From Mariniflexile sp044335535 (GTDB taxonomy: Bacteria; Bacteroidota; Bacteroidia; Flavobacteriales; Flavobacteriaceae): DNA of 64,000 nucleotides. Each line of letters opens with the position of its first letter. The first letter of the stretch is position 1. The stretch covers positions 143,875-207,874 of the forward strand of contig NZ_JBIQVZ010000006.1 in the NCBI RefSeq assembly GCF_044335535.1. The letters are read 5' to 3'. Both the position numbers and the translations under genes were made by a program. This document shows, in pieces, positions 50,077 to 58,198 of the stretch. The notes under the pieces were generated by a model that searched no databases, was not told the origin of the DNA, and was given only the letters and a program-made list of their open reading frames with translations.

Positions 50077-53000
50077 TTAATACTTAACAAACTTAATGTT
50101 TTTGGCATTTTCTATAGTTTTATAAGTAACTTTAAGAAAGTAAGCACCATCGTTAAGTTGAGATAGATTAATTACATAAGATTGTGGCGCATTTACGGAT
50201 AAAACTTCTTGACCAACCAGATTGAAAATTTTTAGACTTTGAATATTTTCTAAAGGCTCTTTAGTATGTAGTGCCAGTATTTTGTTGTCGTTATTGTATG
50301 AAGTGAAAAGGTTTTTATGTTCAAAGGAAATAGTTCCTAGCGAATTTTCATTTTTGAACGCTATTGAAAACTGATTGCTTTTTGTTCCGGAATTTAAGAG
50401 CAGTTGCACATCGCCATCCCTTAAGTTGTAATAGCTGTTTTGGATATTGTCAACTAAATAAATGTTTAAATCATCGGGAACATTTTCCATGTTGCTAATC
50501 GAAAATTTATATAAACCAGCATCAGAAACTTTAATGCCTAGAGGCAATTGGTCTTCAATATCTATTTCGGGTAACGCTTGAATGACTAAACGTTCCTTAT
50601 TTAATACCCAATATAGGTCATTTTTAAAACTGTCATACGATTTAGCATCGTAACCTCTATCGTAGCCGTTAGTGGTTTTTTCATCGTAACCAAGCCCAAT
50701 CATTTTTGTATAGCCTTTTGGTTCTGTAAACGAAAACCAAATTTTAGGTCTGTGGTCTTCATTTACAGTTTGTTTGTTTTTTGTGCTGTTTTTAAAAAAA
50801 ATAGTTTCGTTTGCAGATTCGCGTGCAAAATAACGTTGTGCATTATTAAATACCAAAGAACCTGTACTTAAAATGGTTGTAAAAAAACCTTGCCCTATGT
50901 TTATGTATTGTGTGGGAGCGGGTTTTGATGAAGTACCATTGCCACTTGTTAATCCGGAGGCGTCGGCAACCGCAGGTAATGGCATCATTAAATTATAAAT
51001 GGCATAGCCCGCTTCGTAACTGGCTAAGTAATGACTGTTATTGGTTTCAAAGTGTTCCCAGAAATATAATGAGCCGTCAATAACCGTTAAGTTATCTGTA
51101 ATAAATTGATTGGCATCTAATGCAGAAGGGTATGGATTTCCTATTAAAAATTCGGTATTTTCGGTAACAGAAATTGTATAATCACCATCATTAGGGATGC
51201 CTCTAAAAATTAATTCTTGTTCGGTGGTCGAGGCTCCAGAACCTTTCATTGTAAATCCAACTCCTGGCTCTATATTGGTAGTCGTTGAAAATTGTTTCCA
51301 GGCATTATAATCTCCAATGGGACCTTTAAAGCCATAAAGCCATCTACTGCTTAAGGTAATTGGTGATGTTGAGGGGTTAGGGTTTAGTGCACTCGTGAAA
51401 TTGACGGTTCCAGTAGCATCTTCTAAATAGCCAATTCTCCAATTGCCATTTCTGTTTACTGGAGCACTCCAATAGTTATAATTATATAAATTGGTTGTTC
51501 CCTGTTGTCTTATTTTTAAGCTGCCACTTCCAGAATTTGAAGTAGCACCCGTGTGGTTTTGTATAAGTTGTGCTTCACCCAACAAATCTAGAGTTCCATT
51601 TACAACAACTTGATCTTCTGTTTCCAATACCACGCCGTCGGCAACATTTAAGGTAGCTCCAGTTTCAACTTCAACTTCCTTTACATGGGCATCAAAAGTT
51701 AAGGTTGCAGCTCCTCCAGATTTTACAGTTAATTTTAGACATGAATTGGTATTGTTTGGGGCATTTCCAGAGCCAGAACCATTGTAAAAACTTGAACCAT
51801 CCCAAACAATTTGGTCGATGTAGCGTAACGTGAAATAGCGGTTATTTGTTAATTCAACACCGGTAGCCGTAGCGGTATTACCAACAATAGTTAAAGGATA
51901 AACATTACTTGGCGATGAAAAATCATAATTATTATCAACTATGAGTTCTAAGTTTACACAGGCTTGTTTTCCTGATAAGTTCATACTACTGATATCGAAA
52001 GAAACTGTAACGGTGCCTATACTATTTCCTGATTGGCTAACCTGCCATCTCGAGTTTAACTGTTGGGTATAATTGGTTGTATTAAGGCTAAACGTGTATG
52101 AAGGATTTTGTGTTTCTTCTCCCCAAAATAAATATTCGTTGTTATCTAAACCTGTTGGGTTGTTTACCCTTACAATGCCTGTGCCTTGAGAATCGGTATG
52201 GTTAGAGCCATCGGTAGCTTGTCCTATACCCGCTACATGGTGGTCAAAATTACCATTACCAGGGTTGTCTCTGGTGTAAATATCATTTGCTGTAAGCGAT
52301 TGATTGTATTTAGCCGATAGATAGTTGTCTATAATAATTCTTTGAGCTGTATTCACTTTTGTCTTAAAAATTATTAATTCACTAACATTACCTTGAAACC
52401 CATCTGTCCCTACTGTATTGCCGCCTAAGTTAAATCGACTTCCAGAATAATCTAAAAAACTAGCGGAGTTTGCCATATCCTGTAATAAACTTTCATTTCT
52501 ATAGAGTTGTCTGCCAGTGGTTGGATGTGCATCGTAAGACCAAATTGAATAGGAATCTAAATCAGATAAGCCAGTAACTTCAAGTCTAGCATTTGAATCC
52601 CACCAATATCCTATATCATAAACAACCGATCCATTCCAAGGTATATGGTTAGTAAATCTATTGTGACCAAGAGTGTCTGTAGTGTAAACAGATGCCTGTT
52701 GCCATGTGTTATGCGCTCTTGTAACTGTGAAAGTTGAAGCTTGGTTTGTTATAAAATTAGCTGAAGTAAGCGTTTGTCCTGTTCTTAACCTATTACTTCC
52801 ACTAAAACTTATTTCATCATAGCCATTAATGGCTCCTGCAACCAATGTAGGTCTTTGTGTGCCTGTTTCACTAATATCGAATGCTGAAACTCCTGCTGAA
52901 TTTGTCCAACTATCAATTAAAGTGCCTGTTGTAGCCAAACCATTATCGGGTCTATACCATATTATTAAATCTGAAGTACCATCGTTTGAGCCAACACCAC

Positions 53001-53538
53001 CAGGTCCAGAATAACCATCTATAGGAGGTGTTGTATGGCATAAGTTTAAAGTAATACTATTAATAATTCCGCCATCTGCATTGGCATCATCCGTAACTCT
53101 TAAAATCCAATTTCCATTTGAATTTTGCCCATTAAAACTAGCTAAAGAGCCTTCGGGACGGTAAGTGCCAGAAAGGGTAGTATTGACAGTAGATAATATA
53201 TTTGCAGAAGCATCATCAAAAGTAACATTGTTGTAATTATCTCCGTTTCCTCCATTATCAGTAGATAATTCTACGGTTGTACCAGATGGCGATATTAAAT
53301 AAATATCTAAATCTTCATTCCATGTATGGGTTATATTTACAGTAACATTTACATCGGTTATTACATAAGAGTCTGATACATTAATAGTGGTATCATATAC
53401 TTTATTTGATCCGTTACTAGAAATGGTCGTGCCTGGCGTTGTTGTATAATTAGTGCAAATGTCTTGCCCGTAAAAGGCCATGGGGTTTAAAAAAAATAAA
53501 AATATAAAGAGCGTTGAAAATAGTTTAAAAATATTCAT
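50077..53538 (-). CDS. Large T9SS-exported surface protein with P-domain
   Basis: Secreted protein of about 1153 residues. I start at ATG 53538, which begins a signal peptide (NIFKLFSTLFIFLFFLNPMAFYGQ), not at the frame start 53568. Domains: a proprotein-convertase P-domain-like sandwich near residues 30-175 (HTWNEDLDIYLISPSGTTVELST, SNGNWILRVTDDANADGG), a LamG-like domain (DLIIWYRPDNGLATTGTLIDSW, about 200-420), further beta domains, and a C-terminal type IX sorting domain (LKIFNLVGQEVLSV...LNDGAYFLKVTYKT, end IKFVKY). No protease or glycosidase active site is seen, so a surface adhesin or structural role is likely. Confidence 0.85.
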   Translation of the reverse strand: MNIFKLFSTLFIFLFFLNPMAFYGQDICTNYTTTPGTTISSNGSNKVYDTTINVSDSYVITDVNVTVNITHTWNEDLDIYLISPSGTTVELSTDNGGNGDNYNNVTFDDASANILSTVNTTLSGTYRPEGSLASFNGQNSNGNWILRVTDDANADGGIINSITLNLCHTTPPIDGYSGPGGVGSNDGTSDLIIWYRPDNGLATTGTLIDSWTNSAGVSAFDISETGTQRPTLVAGAINGYDEISFSGSNRLRTGQTLTSANFITNQASTFTVTRAHNTWQQASVYTTDTLGHNRFTNHIPWNGSVVYDIGYWWDSNARLEVTGLSDLDSYSIWSYDAHPTTGRQLYRNESLLQDMANSASFLDYSGSRFNLGGNTVGTDGFQGNVSELIIFKTKVNTAQRIIIDNYLSAKYNQSLTANDIYTRDNPGNGNFDHHVAGIGQATDGSNHTDSQGTGIVRVNNPTGLDNNEYLFWGEETQNPSYTFSLNTTNYTQQLNSRWQVSQSGNSIGTVTVSFDISSMNLSGKQACVNLELIVDNNYDFSSPSNVYPLTIVGNTATATGVELTNNRYFTLRYIDQIVWDGSSFYNGSGSGNAPNNTNSCLKLTVKSGGAATLTFDAHVKEVEVETGATLNVADGVVLETEDQVVVNGTLDLLGEAQLIQNHTGATSNSGSGSLKIRQQGTTNLYNYNYWSAPVNRNGNWRIGYLEDATGTVNFTSALNPNPSTSPITLSSRWLYGFKGPIGDYNAWKQFSTTTNIEPGVGFTMKGSGASTTEQELIFRGIPNDGDYTISVTENTEFLIGNPYPSALDANQFITDNLTVIDGSLYFWEHFETNNSHYLASYEAGYAIYNLMMPLPAVADASGLTSGNGTSSKPAPTQYINIGQGFFTTILSTGSLVFNNAQRYFARESANETIFFKNSTKNKQTVNEDHRPKIWFSFTEPKGYTKMIGLGYDEKTTNGYDRGYDAKSYDSFKNDLYWVLNKERLVIQALPEIDIEDQLPLGIKVSDAGLYKFSISNMENVPDDLNIYLVDNIQNSYYNLRDGDVQLLLNSGTKSNQFSIAFKNENSLGTISFEHKNLFTSYNNDNKILALHTKEPLENIQSLKIFNLVGQEVLSVNAPQSYVINLSQLNDGAYFLKVTYKTIENAKNIKFVKY

Positions 53539-53972
53539 TGTGTGAGAGACATGAAGGTTGAGAGACAAATACTGTTTTAATAAAATAATTTTAAGTAATT
53601 AGATACATAGTTTGAAATGTTTACGTTACTAAAAAAAATAATTTTTTAAAAAGGAGTTGTTTGGATGGGTTCATAGCAATTTGTTTTGAGAGACTGATGC
53701 CGCAAAATTAAACAATTATCTATGTATTAGTAAAGAAGGAGTGTTACTGTAATGCCTAAAGCTGTTACTAAAACACTTAAATTTTTAAATGCCAATGGTA
53801 AAATAATTTGTTGAATTTAAATATGGTCAAGCCATTTTAAAAAACATTAAAACGTTAATTTTAATTAAAACTTAAAAAACCTTATTTTTTTTTATTAAAT
53901 TTAAAAGTTGAATTAAAATAGGGGCCTATTAAAAAATATCTACTTTTATCTAACCTAAACCTTAACATAACT
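53539..53972. other. AT-rich intergenic region
   Basis: Region between divergent genes. It contains long A/T runs and a 20-codon frame at 53753 (MPKAVTKTLKFLNANG) that I do not accept as a gene. No repeat or clear promoter box was identified. Confidence 0.5.
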
Positions 53973-54188
53973 ATGGCAAGAGCAATGCTTGATTATACCA
54001 AAACGGTACTTAAAAAAGTTAGTTTTGATGCATCATTGTTTTGCAAAGAAGTACAAAAGGCAGTGCAACGATTATTGCCTCATGAGTTGGAAGAGCTTAA
54101 ATTATTTATTCTTTCTCTTGTACAGCAAAACCCAGAATTAAATCAATGTTTAATTTATTTAAAACCACAAAAAAGGGTAGCTATATAG
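53973..54188 (+). CDS. Small conserved-looking protein of unknown function
   Basis: Soluble, mostly helical 71-residue protein (MARAMLDYTKTVLKKVSFD, then CKEVQKAVQRLLPHELEELKLFILSLVQQNPEL). Its composition is protein-like, and similar short proteins occur in other flavobacteria as I recall, but no function is known. Its last codons and TAG stop lie inside a perfect palindromic terminator shared with the convergent oxyR gene. No neighbour suggests a role. Confidence 0.7.
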   Translation: MARAMLDYTKTVLKKVSFDASLFCKEVQKAVQRLLPHELEELKLFILSLVQQNPELNQCLIYLKPQKRVAI

Positions 54189-54199
54189 CTACCCTTTTT
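54168..54199. terminator. Shared palindromic terminator holding both stop codons
   Basis: AAAAAGGGTAGCTA/TAGCTACCCTTTTT is a perfect palindrome with A-run and T-run. The TAG stop of the plus gene (54186-54188) and of oxyR (54189-54191, minus) are adjacent inside it. Confidence 0.85.
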
Positions 54200-55139
54200 G
54201 TTTTGAAGGTAACGGACTTATAATTTTGACATCTTGAAAAGCAATGGCACCGCGTACGACACCTGCTATAACATCTTGTAGGGCTTCAATAATTTGCATT
54301 TTTAATTCACTTTTATGATAAATTAAACTCACTTCTCTAGCTGGTGAAGGCTCATTAAAATAATGTAGGTTTTCTTTTTCCCTGTCATTAATATCCAAAG
54401 TGTGCAAATAGGGAAGTAGCGTCATGCCCAAACCTTCGTTCGATAACTTTATTAATGTTTCAATACTGCCACTTTCTAATTGAAATACTTCATCCGAATT
54501 ATCTTTAAAGGCTTTACATAGGTTAAGCACACCATCTCTAAAACAATGCCCGTCTTCAAGTAGTAGCATATCGTTTATATCTAAATCGGCGACATCAATT
54601 TTTTTATTCGAATGAAGTCTATGACCTTTAGGAATATAACTTACAAAAGGTTCAAAATAAAGGACACGCTCTTTTATGTTTTCGTCTTCTAAAGGTGTTG
54701 CAGCAATGGCTGCATCCAAATGACCGTCTTTTAGGCGATCAATAATTTCTTCGGTTGTTAATTCTTCTATTTTAAGCTTTATCTTGGGGTGTTTTTTTAT
54801 GAAATTCTTTAAAAACATGGGGAGTAACGTTGGCATGATGGTTGGAATAATGCCTAATTTAAATTCACCTCCTATAAAGCCTTTTTGTTGATCTACAATG
54901 TCTTGTATTCTATACGATTCGTTTACAATATTTCTGGCTTGGGTTACTATTTTTCTGCCAACATCAGTTAACTCTATGGGTTTTTTACTTCTGTCAAAAA
55001 TTTGAATATCAAGTTCCTCTTCCAGCTTTTGTATTTGCATACTTAGAGTAGGTTGGGTAACAAAACATTTTTCTGCTGCTTTTGTGAAGTTTTGATTTTC
55101 GGCTACAGCCAAAACATAGTATAATTGTGTGATTGTCAT
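54189..55139 (-). CDS. oxyR: OxyR-type LysR-family peroxide sensor
   Basis: Cytoplasmic hydrogen-peroxide sensor and activator of 316 residues. The N-terminal LysR helix-turn-helix is canonical (TITQLYYVLAVAENQNFTKAAEKCFVTQPTLSMQIQKLEEEL). The regulatory domain contains LLLEDGHCFRDGVLNLC, matching the peroxidatic and resolving Cys pair of OxyR (C-x8-C, as C199/C208 in E. coli), so OxyR is preferred over a generic LysR. It is divergent from dps, a standard OxyR target, with a palindrome ATCAATAA-N3-TTATTGAT between them. It ends in a palindrome shared with the convergent small gene. Confidence 0.95.
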   Translation of the reverse strand: MTITQLYYVLAVAENQNFTKAAEKCFVTQPTLSMQIQKLEEELDIQIFDRSKKPIELTDVGRKIVTQARNIVNESYRIQDIVDQQKGFIGGEFKLGIIPTIMPTLLPMFLKNFIKKHPKIKLKIEELTTEEIIDRLKDGHLDAAIAATPLEDENIKERVLYFEPFVSYIPKGHRLHSNKKIDVADLDINDMLLLEDGHCFRDGVLNLCKAFKDNSDEVFQLESGSIETLIKLSNEGLGMTLLPYLHTLDINDREKENLHYFNEPSPAREVSLIYHKSELKMQIIEALQDVIAGVVRGAIAFQDVKIISPLPSKQKG

Positions 55140-55173
55140 GTATATAAATTTAGCCTATAAAAATATAAAAACT

Positions 55174-55219
55174 ATCAATAAAACTTATTGATCTGACTGT
55201 TAATTATAGATTAAATTTG
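55174..55219 (+). promoter_or_regulatory. oxyR-dps divergent promoter: operator candidate and dps promoter
   Basis: ATCAATAA (55174-55181) and TTATTGAT (55185-55192) form a perfect 8-bp palindrome of LysR T-N11-A type. TTG at 55188 and TAAATTTG at 55212-55219 are spaced 21 nt and fit the Bacteroidota -33/-7 pattern for dps. The operator overlaps the -33 part, as expected for activation. Confidence 0.55.
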
Positions 55220-55242
55220 TAGTATAATAAAACGAGATAGTT

Positions 55243-55722
55243 ATGATATTGAATAGTATTGGATTAGACATTGAAAAGACCAAAGATTTAGCAAAAGATC
55301 TAAATAATTTGTTAGCGAATTTTCAAATATATTATCAAAATTTGCGCGGGATACATTGGAACATCAAAGGGAAGCGATTTTTTGATTTGCACGTGAAGTT
55401 TGAAGAATTATACACTGATGCGAATATGAAAGTAGATTTAATTGCGGAACGTATATTAACATTGGGGGAAACGCCGCTTCATACCTTTAAGGATTATATT
55501 GAAAACGCACAAGTGCCAGTTGGAAAAAACATATCACAAGATGAAAAGGCAGTAACTCTTATAGTTGATTCTTTGACGGAATTATTGAAAATTGAGCGTG
55601 CCATTTTAGATAAATCGAATGATGCTAACGATGAAGGAACAAACTCTATGATGAGTGATTTTATAACGGAACAGGAAAAAACCATTTGGATGATGAAAGC
55701 TTGGTTAAGCGAAACAGTATAG
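55243..55722 (+). CDS. dps: Dps ferritin-like DNA-protection protein
   Basis: Cytoplasmic dodecameric iron-storage and DNA-protecting protein of 159 residues, a usual Dps length. The ferroxidase site is seen in NFQIYYQNLRGIHWNIKGKRFFDLHVKFEELYTDANMKVDLIAERI (His and Asp/Glu ligands at the subunit interface). It is followed by the LGETPLHTFKDYIENA segment and a C-terminal helix EQEKTIWMMKAWLSE. Divergence from oxyR and a shared palindrome indicate peroxide induction. Confidence 0.95.
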   Translation: MILNSIGLDIEKTKDLAKDLNNLLANFQIYYQNLRGIHWNIKGKRFFDLHVKFEELYTDANMKVDLIAERILTLGETPLHTFKDYIENAQVPVGKNISQDEKAVTLIVDSLTELLKIERAILDKSNDANDEGTNSMMSDFITEQEKTIWMMKAWLSETV

Positions 55723-55805
55723 AAAAGTTATGAGTTAAAAGTTTAGAGTTATGTAACTAAAGAACAAAACTCTTTAACTCATAACTCTGATAACTCATAA
55801 CTTTT
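55723..55805. terminator. Convergent terminator between dps and the DUF58 gene
   Basis: AAAAGTTATGAGTT (55723) pairs with AACTCATAACTTTT (55792-55805). The interval carries further copies of AGTTATG/CATAACT, giving alternative stems. The T-run overlaps the DUF58 stop. Confidence 0.7.
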
Positions 55806-57137
55806 TTAAAGAAGCCCTCGTGCTTTTATTTCTAAATATTTGTTGATGGTATTGATGGTTAAATGTTCTGGTGCCGTCAATATACTTTGGATCCCATGTT
55901 TTTGGAGTTCGTTTACAATTATTTTTTTCTCATAAATAAACTTTTCGGCAATGGTTTTTTCAAATATTTCAAAGGTATTTGTAGTACTCTTTTGGGTGAG
56001 TTTTTGCAACTCGGTGTTTTCAAAAAAGATGACTACCAATAAATGACTTTTAGCAATGGCCTTTAAATAGGGCAGTTGTCTATACAAGGCATCTAAGGTT
56101 TCAAAATTGGTGTATAATAAGAGTAAACTTCGCTGATTCAAATTCCGTTTTACATCAATATATAGCCTCGAAAAATCCGATTCCACAAAGTCGGTATTCA
56201 AATTATATAGCATTTCGAGAATGGTGTTCATTTGCGATGGTCTGCGTTCGGCAACCACACGATTTTCAACCTTTCTGGAAAACGAAAAAATGCCCGCTTT
56301 ATCCTGTTTTTTTAAAGCCACGTTGCTAATAACCAATGATGCGTTAATGGCATAATCTAACAAACTCAAGCCTTCAAAAGGCATTTTCATCACCCTGCCT
56401 TTATCAATCACGCTATAAACAGGTTGTGAGCGTTCGTCTTGATACTGGTTCACCATCAACATGTTGCTTTTAGCAGTAGCTTTCCAGTTGATGTTTCTTA
56501 AATCGTCACCTTGCACATAGTCTTTTATTTGCTCAAATTCCATGGTATGGCCAATGCGACGTATCTTTTTCAAACCGTATTCAAAAATCTTGTTCGAAAA
56601 AGCCAAAAGCATGTATTTCTTTAATTGTAAAAACGATGGGTAATTAGGAACCATGGCATCTTTACCAAATTGAAAACGTCTGGAAATTAAACTAATTGGG
56701 CTGCAAGCGTACAGGTTTAAATTACCAAAATAGTATTCACCACGCTCTAAAGGACGTAAGGTGTAGGTTATTTTTTTATGGGTTTGTTTTGCCAATTTGG
56801 AATCGATTTCAAAGTCACGTTTTTGGTATTGAAATGGCAATTCATCAATAAGCTTTATGCTACATGTAAAATTATAGTTGTTTTGTAATGTAATTTCAAT
56901 AGGGTTATCATCACCATTGCTCAGTTTTTCGGGTAGGAGTCGCGAAGCTGAAATCCCCTTTTGTTTGAATAGTAAGATGAAGTCAACAATTAATAAGCCT
57001 ACAAAAACAAAAAACAGCATCTGTGCAATGACCAATAACCCCGAAAAAATATAGGACATAATGAACAGAAAAACAAGCACACCAATGCCTGTGAAAAAGC
57101 GTGCATTTAAGTAGCTGTTTTTAAAAAGTTGTTTCAT
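55806..57137 (-). CDS. DUF58 domain protein
   Basis: Membrane-associated protein of 443 residues. Two N-terminal helices (ARFFTGIGVLVFLFIMSYIF and LLVIAQMLFFVFVGLLIVDFILLF) precede a beta domain and the DUF58/vWA-like region with the signature DYVQGDDLRNINWKATAKSNMLMVNQYQDERSQPVYSVID. DUF58 proteins accompany MoxR ATPases, here at 58199, and are thought to act in protein maturation or assembly; the exact role is unsettled. It is separated from the MoxR gene by a toxin-antitoxin pair and repeats, unlike the usual direct adjacency. Confidence 0.9.
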   Translation of the reverse strand: MKQLFKNSYLNARFFTGIGVLVFLFIMSYIFSGLLVIAQMLFFVFVGLLIVDFILLFKQKGISASRLLPEKLSNGDDNPIEITLQNNYNFTCSIKLIDELPFQYQKRDFEIDSKLAKQTHKKITYTLRPLERGEYYFGNLNLYACSPISLISRRFQFGKDAMVPNYPSFLQLKKYMLLAFSNKIFEYGLKKIRRIGHTMEFEQIKDYVQGDDLRNINWKATAKSNMLMVNQYQDERSQPVYSVIDKGRVMKMPFEGLSLLDYAINASLVISNVALKKQDKAGIFSFSRKVENRVVAERRPSQMNTILEMLYNLNTDFVESDFSRLYIDVKRNLNQRSLLLLYTNFETLDALYRQLPYLKAIAKSHLLVVIFFENTELQKLTQKSTTNTFEIFEKTIAEKFIYEKKIIVNELQKHGIQSILTAPEHLTINTINKYLEIKARGLL

Positions 57138-57365
57138 CTGTTTGTATTTGTTTTTAAAGTTTCAAAGTTTCAAAGTTTCAAAGTTGCAAAGCTTCAAAGT
57201 TGCAAAGCTTCAAAGTTTCAAGGCTCTTGATTCTTGGCTCTTGATTCTTGGCTCTTGATTCTTGGCTCTTGACTCTATTCTCTATTTCTCTATTCCATAA
57301 CCCCCTGAATAGTCATCCTAGTGTGTGTGAATGTGGTTCTCATGGGTGTTTCATCTATTTGGCTC
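57138..57365. repeat. Phrase-repeat block directly before the DUF58 gene
   Basis: On the minus strand: ATGACTATTCAGGGGGTTATGG, TAGAGAAATAGAG, several AAGAATCAAGAGCC, then AACTTTGAAGCTTTG units, ending ACAAATACAAACAGATGAAA at the DUF58 start. This is the same order and end as 33741-34042. Part of it overlaps the 3' end of the PIN gene. Confidence 0.75.
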
Positions 57366-57786
57366 ATTTTTTAGTCAAACTTTTTAAGAATTCATCTGCT
57401 GTCATTACAGGGATTAACGATTTTTTAAAATCCTTTCCATTTCTTGTTATTATAATGTCGCAGTCCGATTCGGTAGCACTAAAATATTGTAAAGCATCTT
57501 CAAAATCTTTTATCGAAGCATTCAGCCCCTTTTCAACCGTTTGCTCATCAAGAGAACATATTTCGCTTATTATTTTGAACTTGCGTAGTTTTTCTCTTGA
57601 AATTTCTGGGCTCTCAAATTTTGCAAGGAAATAGTTTACTGTTGCGAATGAAAGCGGGGAAAGGACCATGGTTAATTTTTCCTTTTCTGCCAAAGTGGCG
57701 ATTTTCGCAATCGGTTCATAAAAAGGTTTTCGCTCCCCTAAAAAGTCCAACATGACATTGGTGTCTATAAAAATCCTTTTAGTCAT
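57364..57786 (-). CDS. PIN-domain toxin (VapC-like)
   Basis: Probable ribonuclease toxin of 140 residues. The PIN core is RIFIDTNVMLDFLGERKPFYEP with the first acidic residue, and the later acidic cluster lies in SIKDFEDALQYFSATESDCDIIITRNGKDF, where DFEDALQY...D.IITRN is the second half of the active site. Its start overlaps the antitoxin stop by 4 nt, the usual toxin-antitoxin coupling. The pair lies between DUF58 and MoxR genes that normally adjoin, so it is likely an insertion. Confidence 0.9.
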   Translation of the reverse strand: MTKRIFIDTNVMLDFLGERKPFYEPIAKIATLAEKEKLTMVLSPLSFATVNYFLAKFESPEISREKLRKFKIISEICSLDEQTVEKGLNASIKDFEDALQYFSATESDCDIIITRNGKDFKKSLIPVMTADEFLKSLTKK

Positions 57787-58031
57787 TTATATTTTTTCAT
57801 TAAATGATCAGAATACTCTTTTTTATAGTCTAAATCTGTTGGGATTTCAGTTCCTGTAGCAATACTTTTTACGAAAGGTGAAATCTGAAACTCTGAAGTG
57901 TCATTTTCCGATGTCAGGGATTGTAAATAGGCTTCTACAATGCGAGAAAGGCTTACTTTTTTATTGGAAGCATATTCTTTTGCTTTCTCAATAACCCTTT
58001 GATTAAGTTTTAAAGTCAATTTAGTGTCCAT
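57783..58031 (-). CDS. Antitoxin with ribbon-helix-helix N-terminus (DUF6364-like)
   Basis: Antitoxin of 82 residues: LTLKLNQRVIEKAKEYASNKKVSLSRIVEAYLQSL is a ribbon-helix-helix DNA-binding segment. The C-terminal tail (ISPFVKSIATGTEIPTDLDYKKEYSDHL) is of the sort that wraps a PIN toxin. It precedes the toxin with a 4-nt overlap and probably represses its own operon. A TATATTGTACGTACAAATATA palindrome-like stretch (about 58041-58062) upstream may be its operator. Confidence 0.85.
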   Translation of the reverse strand: MDTKLTLKLNQRVIEKAKEYASNKKVSLSRIVEAYLQSLTSENDTSEFQISPFVKSIATGTEIPTDLDYKKEYSDHLMKKYK

Positions 58032-58039
58032 AATAAATA

Positions 58040-58062
58040 ATATATTGTACGTACAAATATAT
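58040..58062. promoter_or_regulatory. Possible toxin-antitoxin operator
   Basis: ATATTGTACGTACAAATAT-like palindrome centred on TTGTACGTACAA, a perfect 12-bp core, 10-30 nt upstream of the antitoxin start. The position suits autorepression by the ribbon-helix-helix protein. Confidence 0.5.
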
Positions 58063-58198
58063 AAAAATTACCCGTATTACTTGTTTTTTATGATGACTTT
58101 TCTTGGTGTGGATTGATTATCTCCAACTATCATCTAACCCCCAAACACACACCATTTCAATCAAATAAATCCGTGAATTAGTGGCTATTCAAAATCAA

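Noticed and set aside
53753..53815. 20-codon frame MPKAVTKTLKFLNANG
   Set aside because: Too short, with no context, element or terminator to support it.
57248..57634. 128-codon plus frame opposite the PIN toxin
   Set aside because: It covers repeats and the antisense of a toxin gene and has no signature.
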